A DNA stretch of 64,000 bases, taken from the NCBI RefSeq assembly GCF_963259705.1, contig NC_081842.1:179121849-179185848 (forward strand), given 5' to 3'. Each line of letters starts with the position of its first letter. The first letter of the stretch is position 1. The notes under the pieces were generated by a model. That model saw only the letters and a program-made list of their open reading frames with translations. It made no database searches and was not told the DNA's origin. Of the stretch, positions 1-9,718 are shown piece by piece. Both the position numbers and the translations under genes were made by a program. The DNA comes from Myotis daubentonii (taxonomy: Eukaryota > Chordata > Mammalia > Chiroptera > Vespertilionidae).

Positions 1-156
1 AAAAAAGACAACAGCCAACATACCAATAGCTGTCCAGTATGAATAAATCAAAATTATACTATTTTTTTGTCAAATGGGCAAAATATATTTTTTGGCATGC
101 TGCAGAATTTTAGTAATTAGTTTATATGTGCCATGAGATGAAAAATATTGACAACC

Positions 157-187
157 GCTGCCATAAAGACAAAGGGGATATCTCAGA
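157..187 (+). repeat. 31-bp direct repeat, copy 1
   Basis: This segment (core CCATAAAG, then AAAGGGGATATCTC) recurs at 1300-1330 in the same orientation with 29 of 31 bases identical. The flanks do not obviously match. The repeat family is unknown. Confidence 0.6.
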
Positions 188-669
188 TCCAATTGATGGC
201 TAAACCATGTCTGTTTTACCTCTGCATATCCATCTCCTGCTCTATCCCAACTCTTACCGCCTTCAATAGAACTTGTCAGGGGTTATGTGGCTTACTATGA
301 TAAACTCTTACTTCCCACTCATGTTGTGGCTCAGTGTAGGTTGTGGAGGGCTCTGCTCCAAATAGTCATTCGGGGATCCAGGCTCCTTCCGTTGTGTGAC
401 TTCACCATCATGCAGGGCCTTGTTCGCCTCTGCATTGCTGGAAGGAACAGAAGTTCTGTGTTTCCCAGCCTCACTGCCCGCTGGCCCTGGCGACCTTGGA
501 CACCTCTCTGCTTCTTGGCTTCTGCTCAAGGAATGATTTTCCAGTTGGATTCTATAGGCTGCTAGAATTCTGTGTTCCAAGACCCTTTCTTCCTTTACTC
601 TGCTTTGATCTGTTCTCATTATTGGGATTCTGAGCGAAAACATGGAAACTTCCATTGCTTAAAAAAGCT

Positions 670-845
670 TGAAATTATAGGTTTAACCTTGTGCCAAGTA
701 CCTAATCATTCCATATCTCAGTTTCCCTCCTTTAAACTTATAACAGTACTTACCTTAAGGGAGTCCTTGGGAGGCCTAAATGCACTTATAATTATGATAA
801 GTACACAGTACAACTTAGCTAACATTGTGTCATTATTATCAGGGA
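670..845 (+). repeat. MIR SINE fragment
   Basis: It has the usual MIR order: a CTCAGTTTCC-type motif, an AT-rich middle with TAACAGTACTTACCT, and a TTATTATC end. It is strongly diverged. Confidence 0.5.
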
Positions 846-1299
846 AACATGGGACAAGAGCATCTCTAGGCCACTTCCTGCAATGACCTGCTTCTGCCCT
901 GTCCTCCCTGTGTCCTTTATTTCTGTTTGCTTTCTGGTGTCGGGCTACTTGAGTTCCTTCTCACGTTTCATATGTACTCTGTCCTCGGGCTCCTGCCTCC
1001 CCATGCTTCCTCTGTGGGCCACTGTTTATACTGAGAGGAGGACTGTGAGAGCCCAGTGGGGCCTGGGCATCATGTGTGCCCTTCTTGCAGTCAGTGTGGA
1101 GCCAGTTTTCCTTTCCTCCCCATCCCATTGTCTCATCTGCTGCAGCACAGCCCTCAGCCTTGGAATGGGCAACTCTGTTCAGTCAGTGAACTATCACACA
1201 GGGTGTGTTTCCCTTTTGTTCCAGATCTTGCTGATTAGCTATTTATAGCATTTCCGAAGATGTTCTCCTGCAGTGCCCCTTTTAATCCAGCTCCAAAAT

Positions 1300-1330
1300 G
1301 CTGCCATAAAGAGAAAGGGGATATCTCGGA
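1300..1330 (+). repeat. 31-bp direct repeat, copy 2
   Basis: Partner of 157-187, with two mismatches. The copies lie about 1.14 kb apart. Confidence 0.6.
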
Positions 1331-1512
1331 GGGTGAAGACGGCTCTAACAAAGCACCAGAGGCCTGTCCCTGATTACTTTGGGCAGGGAGTGCTGTACTT
1401 TATTAATTTAATTTTTAACAGGATATTTTCCCAATGAAGAGGCAATGAATAGTAATCAGAATCTTTAGGGTCGAAGTGGCTTGTGAAAGAAAGAAAAAGA
1501 AAAGGAGGGAAG

Positions 1513-1622
1513 AGGAAAGGAAAGGAAAGGAAAGGAAAGGAAAGGAAAGGAAAGGAAAGGAAAGGAAAGGAAAGGAAAGGAAAGGAAAGGAAAGGAAAGG
1601 AAAGGAAAGGAAAGGAAAGGAA
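1513..1622 (+). repeat. (AAAGG)n pentanucleotide microsatellite
   Basis: About 21 near-perfect AAAGG units form a purine-only strand. Open frames through it on both strands are repeat artefacts (Gly-Lys-Glu-Arg or Phe-Leu-Ser runs). Confidence 0.95.
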
Positions 1623-2659
1623 AAAGAAAGGCTGAGGGAGGGAGAGAGGGGATTATGGATAACATATTCAGAAAGTGTGTTTGACTGATTGTGAGGCAGG
1701 AAATAAGACAGAATGGAGTCTTTCTGACATCACCAATCATGCAGGCATGACAGACTAGACAGGTCTGGGCAGGTGAGGTGGCGCACTAGGTGGGATCAGG
1801 TACTTCCAGTGTCAGGAACCTCTCGGCACGGAGTGATGTGGTGCAGTCAGGGGTTTCTCTCCCTCCGTGGCCCAGCCTCAGGACAATAGGGTTGTGTTTA
1901 TTTTATTGAGCATATACAGGATGGAAGGATTACTAAAGTTAGAGTCCTTTGCACTGGGCTCCCATTCTAACCACTGGTTCTCAGATTCTAGGCTTGGAGC
2001 ATATAAAAATGCCCCACTACCAGGTATTCCAATTCAGTAGTACCTGGCCTGGGTCCCAGAAAGCAAAGCCTGAGGCTAGAGCTTATACCCTACTGCTTTA
2101 TTGGGAACTAGAATCCCAGAGAAGTACCAGGAGGGCCAAAGGGGGTGAGAAAGGGAAGGAAGGAGTAGCAGGATGGGCTGTATGGAGCTGACTACCATTC
2201 CACAAGGAGTGAAACCAGTTTTTCACAAGACTGTCTTGCAATAGTCTATGGAGCCAGTGTTTTCCAGGATGGTTAGATCAGGGGAGGAAGGGGAGGAATT
2301 GGCCCACTACCTCCCTCTCCCATAGGTTAAAGGCTTGCCCATGAAGCACAAACTACTCTGCACGTCCAAATTGAAATGCCTGGGTACCAGGTGGATGTTG
2401 CGCATCTTATGCCTCAGTCAGAGCAGTGAGGATGAGAGAAGAAGGTACAAGTTATTGGCATAACCGAGGTTTTGTGAGATTACACTCACGGGAAGACAAG
2501 TCAGGAGGAGCTGGTTGTCACAGGGATGGTTGGGGTGGAATCAGTGACCAAAGGTTCCAGAGAGAGGCAAAGCCAAGTGACCTCTAGTGGTGCACAAACA
2601 TGTCTGTACAAACCCTAAATGATCCTGATCAGGGTGCTCTGGGGCTCATACTTTGAGAA
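1623..2659. other. Non-coding stretch with possible MER5 pieces
   Basis: No gene seen. Around 1970-2060 and 2610-2665 the text resembles parts of the MER5 hAT MITE (CCACTGGTTCTCA near 1970, CATACTTTGAGAAACCC near 2648). The match is too worn to set limits. Confidence 0.35.
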
Positions 2660-2687
2660 ACCCTTTCTTAGGCTTAATGACCTAGGG

Positions 2688-3326
2688 CAGTTGTCGGCAA
2701 ACTCATTAGTCAACAGAGCCAAATATCAACAGTACAACGATTGAAATTTCTTTTGAGAGCCAAATTTTTTAAACTTAAACTATATAGGTAGGTGCATTGT
2801 TATTAACTTAATTAGGGTACTCCTAAGCTGGCTTTTGCTAAAAACATCCTCATTTTATAATAATAAAGCCACCAACACAAAATAATTACAATTCTTAAAT
2901 TGATGACAAAAATACCTGTAGGATTTGCAGCTGGTTGGAAAAATACAGGTAACTTTATGCTTCGAGTAGGTACATTTGTCACCCGCGTGCGATATGTGGA
3001 CGCGACTAGCACTAACCACTGCACAATGAGACTGCTGACTGACTGGCTCACTCAACTCATGCTGAATCGCATGCCTGTACCACGTCTCCCGCGTCTCCGC
3101 GTCTCCTCTCGTCTCCCATCGCCTGCCCAACCGACACCTCCCAGTTCTTTTAACGCCACTTCTTCAAAATAGACTGGCCCAGGCCAAAAACTGACCTCTG
3201 CGCATGGGCCATGAAGTTTCAATCCCACTGTACATGCGCGCCTGCATGTGGTATTTTGTGGAATAGCCACACTCAAGGGGCCAAAGAGCCGCATGTGGCT
3301 CTCGAGCCATGGTTTGCCTACCACTG
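2688..3326. mobile_element. Non-autonomous hAT transposon with 8-bp TSD
   Basis: The element is 639 bp. It starts CAGttgtcggcaaact and ends gtttgcctaccaCTG, imperfect inverted termini of hAT type. It is flanked by a perfect 8-bp target duplication ACCTAGGG (2680-2687 and 3327-3334). No transposase frame is present, so it must have been mobilised in trans. It sits inside a MIR, whose text resumes at 3335. The interior has a CpG-rich block around 3080-3130. Confidence 0.88.
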
Positions 3327-3334
3327 ACCTAGGG

Positions 3335-3405
3335 TAAACCACTTAACTCTTTTGCATGCCAGTTATTTCATTTGCAAAATGGAGAGAAAGACCTTTAAGC
3401 TCACT
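3335..3405 (+). repeat. MIR SINE, part distal to the hAT insertion
   Basis: It reads as the MIR core (ACCACTTAACTC, then TTTGCAAAATGGAGAG) and continues from the AATGACCTAGGG text before the hAT. The hAT therefore landed in a pre-existing MIR. Confidence 0.6.
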
Positions 3406-3426
3406 TTTCTGAATATACAACTAAAT

Positions 3427-3649
3427 CAGCGGTTCTCAACCTGTGGGTCGTGACTCCATTGGGAGTTGAACGACCCTTTCACAGGGGTCACCTAAGACCA
3501 TCGGAAAACACGTATATAATTACATATTGCTTTTGTGATTAATCACTATGCTTTAATTATTTTCAATTTGTAACAATGAAATTGGGGGTCACCACAACAT
3601 GAGGAACTGTATTAAAGGGTCGCGGCATTAGGAAGGTTGAGAACCACTG
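3427..3649. mobile_element. SPIN (hAT) MITE, 223-bp deletion form
   Basis: It starts CAGCGGTTCTCAACCTGTGG and ends GGTTGAGAACCACTG, with an 8-bp target duplication AACTAAAT (3419-3426 and 3650-3657). Compared with the 311-bp copy at 12576, an 88-bp internal segment is missing, joined as CAATGAAA/TTGGGGGTC. The same junction occurs in the copy at 20770. SPIN elements are known from a patchy set of tetrapods and were acquired horizontally. This copy is non-coding. Confidence 0.92.
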
Positions 3650-3657
3650 AACTAAAT

Positions 3658-4640
3658 AAACCTCATGAAAAAAATACCACAAATACTTAGATGACAACAG
3701 TCTGCATGAATCTGCACCACTATGTTACACTGGAAATTGCAGTGTGACTGGAACGAAAACATCCATTTCCTGTCCCGGTAACACTCACAGAGCCGAATGT
3801 GCTTATGGTGAATGGATGTGGACGTTGCACCTAAGCAAATAGGATGCAGCCGAAGTTTGTGGAAAGCAAGCAATGCATTCAATATCTAACAAATTTTAAT
3901 GGTTAACTTTGTGCTAAAATGCTGGGAGGTGCAAAGGCAAATAAAATAGTGCTCTGTAGGCGTAAAAAAACAAATGAGCAATTTGGGAATTGTACTTCTG
4001 TTTACCGTTCTAATTATAAGGCTAATTAAACCCTGATTAGTGGTCCTAGTGTATAAATACTTTTGCTGTGCTTGTTTCCCTTGTGGAACATTCAAGACCC
4101 ATGAAATCCAGGTACACAAGCCATCTTCCATTTACTAGTACTGAGGGCTTAGCCACCTTCAGCTTCGGTCGTACATATTATACAGGGAAAAGCAAAATAA
4201 GTGAGTTAATGCCTTTCCTAGTCTTTGATAGTGGCAGGTATATGTGACCTCCACCTTCAATTTTTAACGTGTTAGTGATATAATTGAATAAATTCCAAGT
4301 TAAGACACCATGGCTTGAGAATTTACTTGTTGGACTATGGCATTTCCACTAGAGAGGCTATGTTGTTCTTGGGCAATTGGACCTTTTAGTAATTATCCTT
4401 TATGCATCAAATTCTAGCTTCATGATTTGGAATTAGCCTTAGACAGGACTTTGGAGTTACCTGGTTTTACTTCTATTCAAAGTACAAATGTGCTATTTCT
4501 GATAGAATGTTTACAGTGTTGGGAACCTCCATACCTGAAGACTCAGCCCCTTCTCTTTGGGGAGAATTGCCATTGGCAGTTTCTTGTATGTTCTACACTT
4601 AGGTCCAAAGTGCAGCCTCTGGACAATGTCATATGTTGAG
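3658..4640. other. Non-coding stretch, nothing recognised
   Basis: AT-rich unique-looking DNA. No open frame here has protein-like composition or a recognisable domain. Confidence 0.5.
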
Positions 4641-4644
4641 TCCA

Positions 4645-4840
4645 CTCTGTAGTAAAATTTTTCTGTAAAAGGTCATGTAATAAATATTTTAGCTTTTTAG
4701 GCCAGCCACATGTAGTTTCTGATGCATAATCTTTTTTGTTTGTTTTATGTACAAATTTTAAAAATATAAAAATTATTCTTATTTCAGAGGTCAGGAAAAT
4801 GCAATATTTTAGCTGGATTTGTTCTGTAAACCTTTGATCT
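4645..4840 (+). mobile_element. Old hAT-Charlie-type MITE fragment
   Basis: It contains TTTTTCTGTAAAAGGTCATG, then AATATTTTAGC and a GTTTGTTTTATG tail. These match the common mammalian family that begins near CTTTTTCTGTAAAGGGCCA. Ends are not resolved. Related copies lie at 48416 and 59975. Confidence 0.45.
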
Positions 4841-4910
4841 GTAGGTCTAGCAGACACACATACACACATACGTACATTAAATTATATATGTATGTATATG
4901 TACATGTATA

Positions 4911-5117
4911 CAGTCATTTCTTGGTATCCCAGGGGGCTTGATTCCAAAACCCCCACAGGTACCAAAATCTGAGGATGCTCAAGTCCCTTAGTCAGCCCTG
5001 TATATCTGAGGGTCCTGCATCTTCAGATGCAACCAACTGTGGATCAAAATACATATTTTCAATCCATGGTTGGTTGAAATCATGGATGTAGAACCCGTGG
5101 ATACAAAGGGATGATTG
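4911..5117. mobile_element. TcMar-Tigger MITE
   Basis: The element is 207 bp, running from CAGTCATTTCTTGGTATCC to its inverted partner ending GGGATGATTG, with TA on both sides (4909-4910 and 5118-5119). Internal words such as CCAAAATCTGAGGATGCTCA are typical of Tigger-derived MITEs. Confidence 0.75.
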
Positions 5118-5161
5118 TATTTATATATACAGAGACATGTGTTCATGTACACATGCACATA

Positions 5162-5952
5162 CACTGAGTGGGCAGATTATTATGACCACCCCATCAGTAC
5201 TTCATTGGGCCACCTTTCGCCTTCAATACTGAGGTGATTCTTCTTGGCATTGACTCCATGAGATGTTGAAAGGTGATGAGAGGAATCTGACACCATGTCT
5301 GATGAATAGCACTTTCCAGTTCTGTGAGATTTGATGGTTGTGGAACCAGCTGCCTGATGGCTCTTTTAACTTTGTCCCACAAATGCCCAATTGGATTGAG
5401 ATCTGGTGATTGTGGGGGCCACCTAAGCAAGGTAAAGTCTCCCTCATGTTCCTGAAACCACTCCTGCACAATATAAGCACCGTGGCATGGCGTATTGTCT
5501 TGTTGGAAGAAGCCATCTCCATTGGGATATGCCATCAACATGATAGGGTGAACTTGATCATCAATGATACTTAGGTATGTTGCGCTATTCAGACATTGTT
5601 CCACATGAATTAAAGGGCCCAAATCATGCCAGGAAAACATGCCCCAAACCATAACACTGCCCCTACCAGCTTGAAGGGTTGTACTCATGCATGTGGGTTG
5701 CATGCTTTCATACTGTTTCCTCCAAATTCTCACTCTGCCATCTGCATGATGCAACTGGAAACGTGATTCATTGGACCACATGATATTTTTCCAATGCTCG
5801 ACTGTCCAATCCTTGTGTTCCTGTGCAAATTGGAGATGTTTTATCTTGGTAACTGCAGACAGCAAAGGTGTTTGAACAGGCCTTTTGCTGCCATATCCCA
5901 TATGATGCAGTGTACAAATATCAGGTGGTCATAATAATCTGGCCACTCAGTG
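5162..5952 (-). mobile_element. Tc1-like (DD36E type) DNA transposon, 5' deleted
   Basis: The element is 791 bp with terminal inverted repeats CACTGAGTGGgCAGATTATT on the left and the matching AATAATCTGgCCACTCAGTG on the right. TA target duplications lie at 5160-5161 and 5953-5954. A full Tc1-like element is usually about 1.2-1.6 kb. Here the transposase frame begins almost directly after the right terminus, so the part encoding the DNA-binding N-terminus has been lost by internal deletion. The termini are well preserved. Confidence 0.92.
5194..5901 (-). pseudogene. Tc1-like transposase, catalytic-domain relic
   Basis: An uninterrupted 235-codon frame covers the DDE catalytic domain of a Tc1/mariner transposase, the enzyme that cuts and joins transposon ends at TA. 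Recognisable motifs are WSNESRF at residues 42-48, a VMVWGMFS-like block near 83-90, QQDNTPCH at 133-140 and PPQSPDLNPIGHLW at 162-175. The usual first Asp of WSDESRF is Asn44, a GAT-to-AAT change in a former CpG. The second Asp (135) is intact. The catalytic Glu of NPIEHLW is Gly172. There are 36 residues between Asp135 and position 172, the DD36E spacing. The helix-turn-helix N-terminus (roughly 100 residues) is absent. The start at 5901 is only the first in-frame Met. This protein cannot be an active transposase, although the frame remains open. Confidence 0.92.
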
Positions 5953-5972
5953 TATATGCTACTGTATATTTA

Positions 5973-7073
5973 CCAGTGGCTCAGTGCATGAAATTCATGC
6001 ACATTAAAAAGGGATTAATTAGAGGAAATATTTTAACATTGCTATTTGCCCTTTCTCTGTAATAGAAGTGTCAGAGATGAAAGAAAATTAGTAAAGTGTA
6101 TATGAAAATCTTCCTCCTGTCAGAGTCTGGGGTGCACCACAGGACCCAGAGTCAAGTCCCTGTCCACCCATGTGAGCTTCAAAATCGCGTGAGACCCAGA
6201 CCCAGCCAGCTCCCCCATTGGGCTAGATCCAGACCCAGCCAGTCCCAACCTTGTCAAGCCCCGCCAGGTGGGGGGTGCAGCCTTAGTTCCCCTGGCCAGG
6301 TGCAGGGAGGGGGGGTGCAGCCTCAGGTCCCCCGTCAAGCCCCGCTGGATGGGGCCGCGGCCTGAAGTCCCCTGGCCCAGGGTGAGGGGAGCAGCCTGAG
6401 GTCCCCCAGCCTATCACTGGGGCAGGGGGGTGCACCTTGAGGTCCCCTGTCAAGCCCTGCTGGTCAGGGGATGTGGCCTGAGGTCCCAAATCAAGCCCCA
6501 CTTGGCAGGGGCCATGGCCTGAGGTAGCTCAGCCCAGCACCAGGATGGGGGGGGGGAGAAATACCTTGAGGTCTCCTGTCAAGCCCCGCCAGGTGGGGGC
6601 CATGGCCTCAGGTCCCCCGGCCTGGTGCTGGGGTGGGGGGGTGCAGCCTTAGGTCCCCCGTCAAGCCCTGCTGGGTGGAGGGTGTGGCCTGAGGTCCCCA
6701 ACCAAGCCTTGCTGGGTGGGGGCATGGCCTGAGGTCCCCTGGCCTGGCCCCAAGGAGAGGGGTGCGGTTTGAGGTCCCCCATCAAGCCCTGCTGGGTAGG
6801 AGTTGCAGCCTGAGGTCCCCTGTCAAGCCCCATGAGGGTGAGGGGTGGGGGGTGCAGCCTCAGGTCCCTGCTAATTTCTCATTAAGGCTTGTTATGGGAA
6901 CTCGGCTTCCGCTGAGGGTGCAGCCATCTTGTGTTACGGAAACCCCGCCTCTGCTACGGGTGCAGCCATCTTATGTTACGGAACTCCCCCCCCCCCCTCA
7001 CTCCACTGTGGGCGCTGCCATCTTTGTGGTGGTGTGATGGTCAATTTGCATATTCCCTCTTTATTATATAGGA
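5973..7073 (-). mobile_element. HeliBat Helitron, non-autonomous, 1.1 kb
   Basis: In minus orientation the 5' end reads TCCTATATAATAAAGAGGG (at 7073) and the 3' hairpin is a perfect 19-nt palindrome at 5984-6002. The terminal CTAG has become CCAG (5973-5976). It lies between A (5972) and T (7074), as expected for Helitrons, with no target duplication. No Rep/helicase frame is present. The interior is GC-rich and mostly a tandem array. Near 6915-7020, GGTGCAGCCATCTTgTGTTA occurs twice. It sits 20 bp from the Tc1-like element. Confidence 0.88.
6240..6860. repeat. GC-rich minisatellite inside Helitron
   Basis: CAAGCCcyGCyggGTGGGGG-like words recur at about 6256, 6337, 6452, 6494, 6580, 6662, 6703, 6783 and 6823, giving spacings of about 40 and 80 bp. 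Each is followed by CCTGAGGTCCCC. Apparent proline/glycine-rich open frames on both strands come from this array. Confidence 0.85.
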
Positions 7074-7149
7074 TGACTATGTAAATATATAAAAATGTAG
7101 TTAATTACTTATAAATATATTTGTATGTGTATAGCAGAATGTTTCTGTG

Positions 7150-7265
7150 TGTGTTGGAGTCAGATTAAAGTAGGTTCATCCTTCATTACCACCACTTGCT
7201 ATATTTGGAAGGCAAGACAATTTACTTAATCTCTTTGGCCTATTTAATAATCTATGAAATTGAGA
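7150..7265 (+). repeat. MIR SINE fragment
   Basis: GGAGTCAGATT, then a degenerate ACCACTTGCTATAT block, GACAATTTACTTAATCTCTT and a poly-purine end follow the MIR core order. Confidence 0.6.
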
Positions 7266-7267
7266 CA

Positions 7268-7636
7268 TATGTGCTATAGCAGATTGCAATATGGCTCCAA
7301 TTCTTCATCTCTCTTTCTGCGTCCACACCTTTTGCCATGTAACCTTGCAGTGCTCTCTCACTCTGGCCGTGTGGCATGGGTGTTTGCAAATGCGACATAG
7401 CAGAGGCTTCAGTGGTGCTAGTGTGCTTCCCCGTGCACCCTGGCTCTTCTCCCATGGCCATGAAAACCAGTTTGGGTAATCTCTTGGAAGATGAGAGAGA
7501 CACAGAGACGAGGAAACTTGGCTAAATTGTCCCAGCCAAAGCCGCCCTTGATTATCCAATAGCTAGTTAACTCCCAAGCATATGAGGAAGTCCAGGCTAG
7601 ACCAGAAGAATCACCTAAGTGACTCTCAAACTAAAT
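7268..7636. other. Non-coding stretch, possible old LTR-like repeat
   Basis: Words such as GCCATGTAACC and CCCAGCCAAAGCCGCCCTTG suggest an old repeat, but the family and limits cannot be set. No gene seen. Confidence 0.3.
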
Positions 7637-7637
7637 A

Positions 7638-8129
7638 CAATAGTCCTCCTTATCCATGGGAATATATTCCAAGACCCTCAATGGGTGCCTGAAACTGTGG
7701 CTAGGACCCAACCCTATGCATACTATATTTTCCCTCTACATACATACCTTTTCCCTTAAAGGAAGTACTTCACAGCTTTTCTTTGGCATACCCCAATTTC
7801 CAGCATCTTTTGCATGTTGGAGCAATTATTAAATAAATAAAGATTACCTGAACACAAGCACTGAGATACTGAGGTGATCTGATGACCGAGACGGCTACTA
7901 AGTGACTAACAGACGGTAGTGTATACAGTGTGGATACACTGGACAAAAGGATGATTCATATCTCGGGCAAGATAGTGCAAAATTTCATCATTCTACTCAG
8001 AATAGCATGCAATTTAAAACTTATGAACTGTTTATTTCTGGAATTTTCCATTTAATATTTTTAGACCACAGTTCACCTTGGGTAACTGAAGCTGCAGAAA
8101 GCAAACCTGTGGATAAGGAGGGGAGACTG
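7638..8129. mobile_element. TcMar-Tigger non-autonomous element
   Basis: The element is 492 bp, running from CAATAGTCCTCCTTATCCAT to GTGGATAAGGAGGGGAGACTG, which are inverted partners. TA lies on the left (7636-7637) and a decayed CA on the right. GGTGCCTGAAACTGTGGCTA and GGGTAACTGAAGCTGC are typical internal pieces. No transposase remains. Confidence 0.75.
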
Positions 8130-8274
8130 CAATTGACTGAGTTTTGGGGTGGTTTGTTATGTAGAATTCCTATGGAGATAGAGAGCTGATATGAGTAGAT
8201 TTTCTAGAAAGCCAGGCTTGGATGTTCCACTGTCAATATACCAGGCTCAGGCAAAGCTTCCAGTCACTCTATGG

Positions 8275-8468
8275 CAGGGGTCCTCAAACTACGGCCTGCG
8301 GGCCACATGCGGCCCGCGGAAAACATTTATCCAGCCCGCCGGGTGTTTTTGCCGCCACTGTGTGCATAGGAATTTGTTCATAGTTTTTTTTTAAAACTAT
8401 AGTCCGGCCCTCCAACAGTCTGAGGGACAGTGAACTGGCCCCATGTTTAAAAAGTTTGAGGACCCCTG
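8275..8468. mobile_element. Short non-autonomous hAT with 8-bp TSD
   Basis: The 194-bp element starts CAGGGGTCCTCAAACTACGG and ends AAAAGTTTGAGGACCCCTG, perfect outer inverted repeats. The 8-bp target duplication is CTCTATGG (8267-8274 and 8469-8476). The good termini and intact duplication suggest a fairly recent insertion. Non-coding. Confidence 0.93.
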
Positions 8469-8476
8469 CTCTATGG

Positions 8477-9430
8477 TGCCATTCTGGTGGAAAAATCTAT
8501 AGCAATCTAGTGCCCCTGGTGCTAAAACTCTACTTGCTGCTCCAGAACCAGAGGTCTCTGCCACTTTGGTTGTCAGCAGATCTGCTCTCACTGTGGCCAC
8601 CGTCTCATGTTGCTCTTTGTGTGGACATTGGTGCGGCTGTGCATACATGGAGAAAGTCACATCACATGACTGCACCCTTGCTGGAAGAGAGTGCCAGAAA
8701 TGGAGTTGTGCTTGTTTGAATGGAATGCAAGCTGGAAGGGGTTCAGTGGGTACTGCTTGAGGTTACCCACAGTCTCTGCCACACACATTCAGGGGCAGGG
8801 ACTCCAGCCACACTTCACAGTGAACAGCCTGAGCTTCAGAGAAACCTCATGATGTGCCCAAAGTCATACAGGTTTCCAAGAGCAGCACCACCCAAACACT
8901 GTCCCCCAGGTAACAAGAGCTCCGTTCTTTCTGTAACACAACAGCTTCCCCTCTCCCTTGGCGGGTGGCCTGGTTGGGTACATTCAGTACTGCTGGTTGG
9001 GACAGTGAGAGGTGCAGCCTGAACTTCAGGAGTTGCTGCAGTTCCAACATGCAGCCATGTTGCTAGAGTATTGGCAGAGGGAAGTCATACATTAAAGATT
9101 CAGATTCCTCAGAAAAGCTGTGGTAGGCCTCAGAAACCAGCGTGAAACAAGACCTTAGACCAAACCAGGCCAGTTGTCTAATTGGAAAAGCATTCTAGGC
9201 TCCTGAATTGTCAGTAGGCCTTCAGGTTTGAAGGACAGGCTGGGCGGTTGCCACATGGCAAGACAGCAGGATGCTTGCCCAGCGTGGATTTGCTACAGGC
9301 CCTGGAGATATCTCAGGGAACTGCTGTGTGGGGTGTCCTTTATGTAAGTTTCCTTGGCATACAACTGAGAACCAGATTCCTGCCGATAATGGGACTATAG
9401 GCCCCTGGCATTTTATCCACCCTCTCTACT
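8477..9430. other. Non-coding stretch, nothing recognised
   Basis: Unique-looking DNA. Its short open frames overlap on both strands and match nothing known to me. Confidence 0.5.
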
Positions 9431-9437
9431 CCTGGTG

Positions 9438-9439
<2 letters not shown>

Positions 9440-9491
<52 letters not shown>
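9440..9491 (+). repeat. (TC)n microsatellite at SINE 3' junction
   Basis: About 25 perfect TC units lie exactly between the left target duplication and the SINE tail. The array probably grew from the TC-rich end of the SINE or its target site. Confidence 0.9.
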
Positions 9492-9493
<2 letters not shown>

Positions 9494-9703
9494 AATATAT
9501 TTTGTTGAATTTTTACAGAGAGGAAGGGAGAGGAATAAAGAGTTAGAAACATCGATGACAGAGAAACATCGATCAGCTGCCTCCTGCACATCCCCCTCTG
9601 GGGATGTGCCCGCAACCAAGGTACATGCCCTTGACTGGAATCGAACCCGGGACCCTTCAGTCTGCAGGCCGACACTCTATCCACTGAGCCAAACCGGTGC
9701 TGG
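9446..9703 (-). mobile_element. Ves SINE (bat tRNA-derived), well preserved
   Basis: Read on the minus strand, the 5' tRNA-like head carries an A-box region (TGGCTCAGTGGATAGAGTG) and an intact B box (GGGTTCGATTCC), the RNA polymerase III promoter elements. The Ves body with ATCGATGTTTCTCTGTCATC and a TC/AT-rich 3' tail follow. A 15-bp target duplication CCTGGTGTCTTCTCT lies at 9431-9445 and 9704-9718. Of the four copies here, this one has the best-kept promoter boxes. Confidence 0.93.
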
Positions 9704-9718
9704 CCTGGTGTCTTCTCT

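Larger units (their letters stand above)
1..1512. other. Non-coding stretch, no gene seen
   Basis: The open frames here are short, overlap on both strands and resemble no known protein. The stretch holds a worn MIR-like piece and one half of each of two related 31-bp segments, listed separately. Confidence 0.6.

Noticed and set aside
1465..1740. Open frames on both strands across the AAAGG array
   Set aside because: Composition is purely that of the microsatellite, with no start context or homology.
3080..3130. CpG-island promoter
   Set aside because: Only about 50 bp of CpG-rich text inside a hAT element, with no gene next to it.
5194..5901. Active or domesticated host transposase gene
   Set aside because: Lacks the DNA-binding region and two catalytic residues, and still lies between its own inverted repeats.
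6240..6860. Regularly spaced repeats resembling a CRISPR array
   Set aside because: Eukaryotic DNA; the units are contiguous degenerate minisatellite repeats inside a Helitron, with no unique spacers.
9446..9703. tRNA gene suggested by A and B boxes
   Set aside because: The boxes belong to a tRNA-derived SINE with a Ves body and target duplication, not a folding tRNA.
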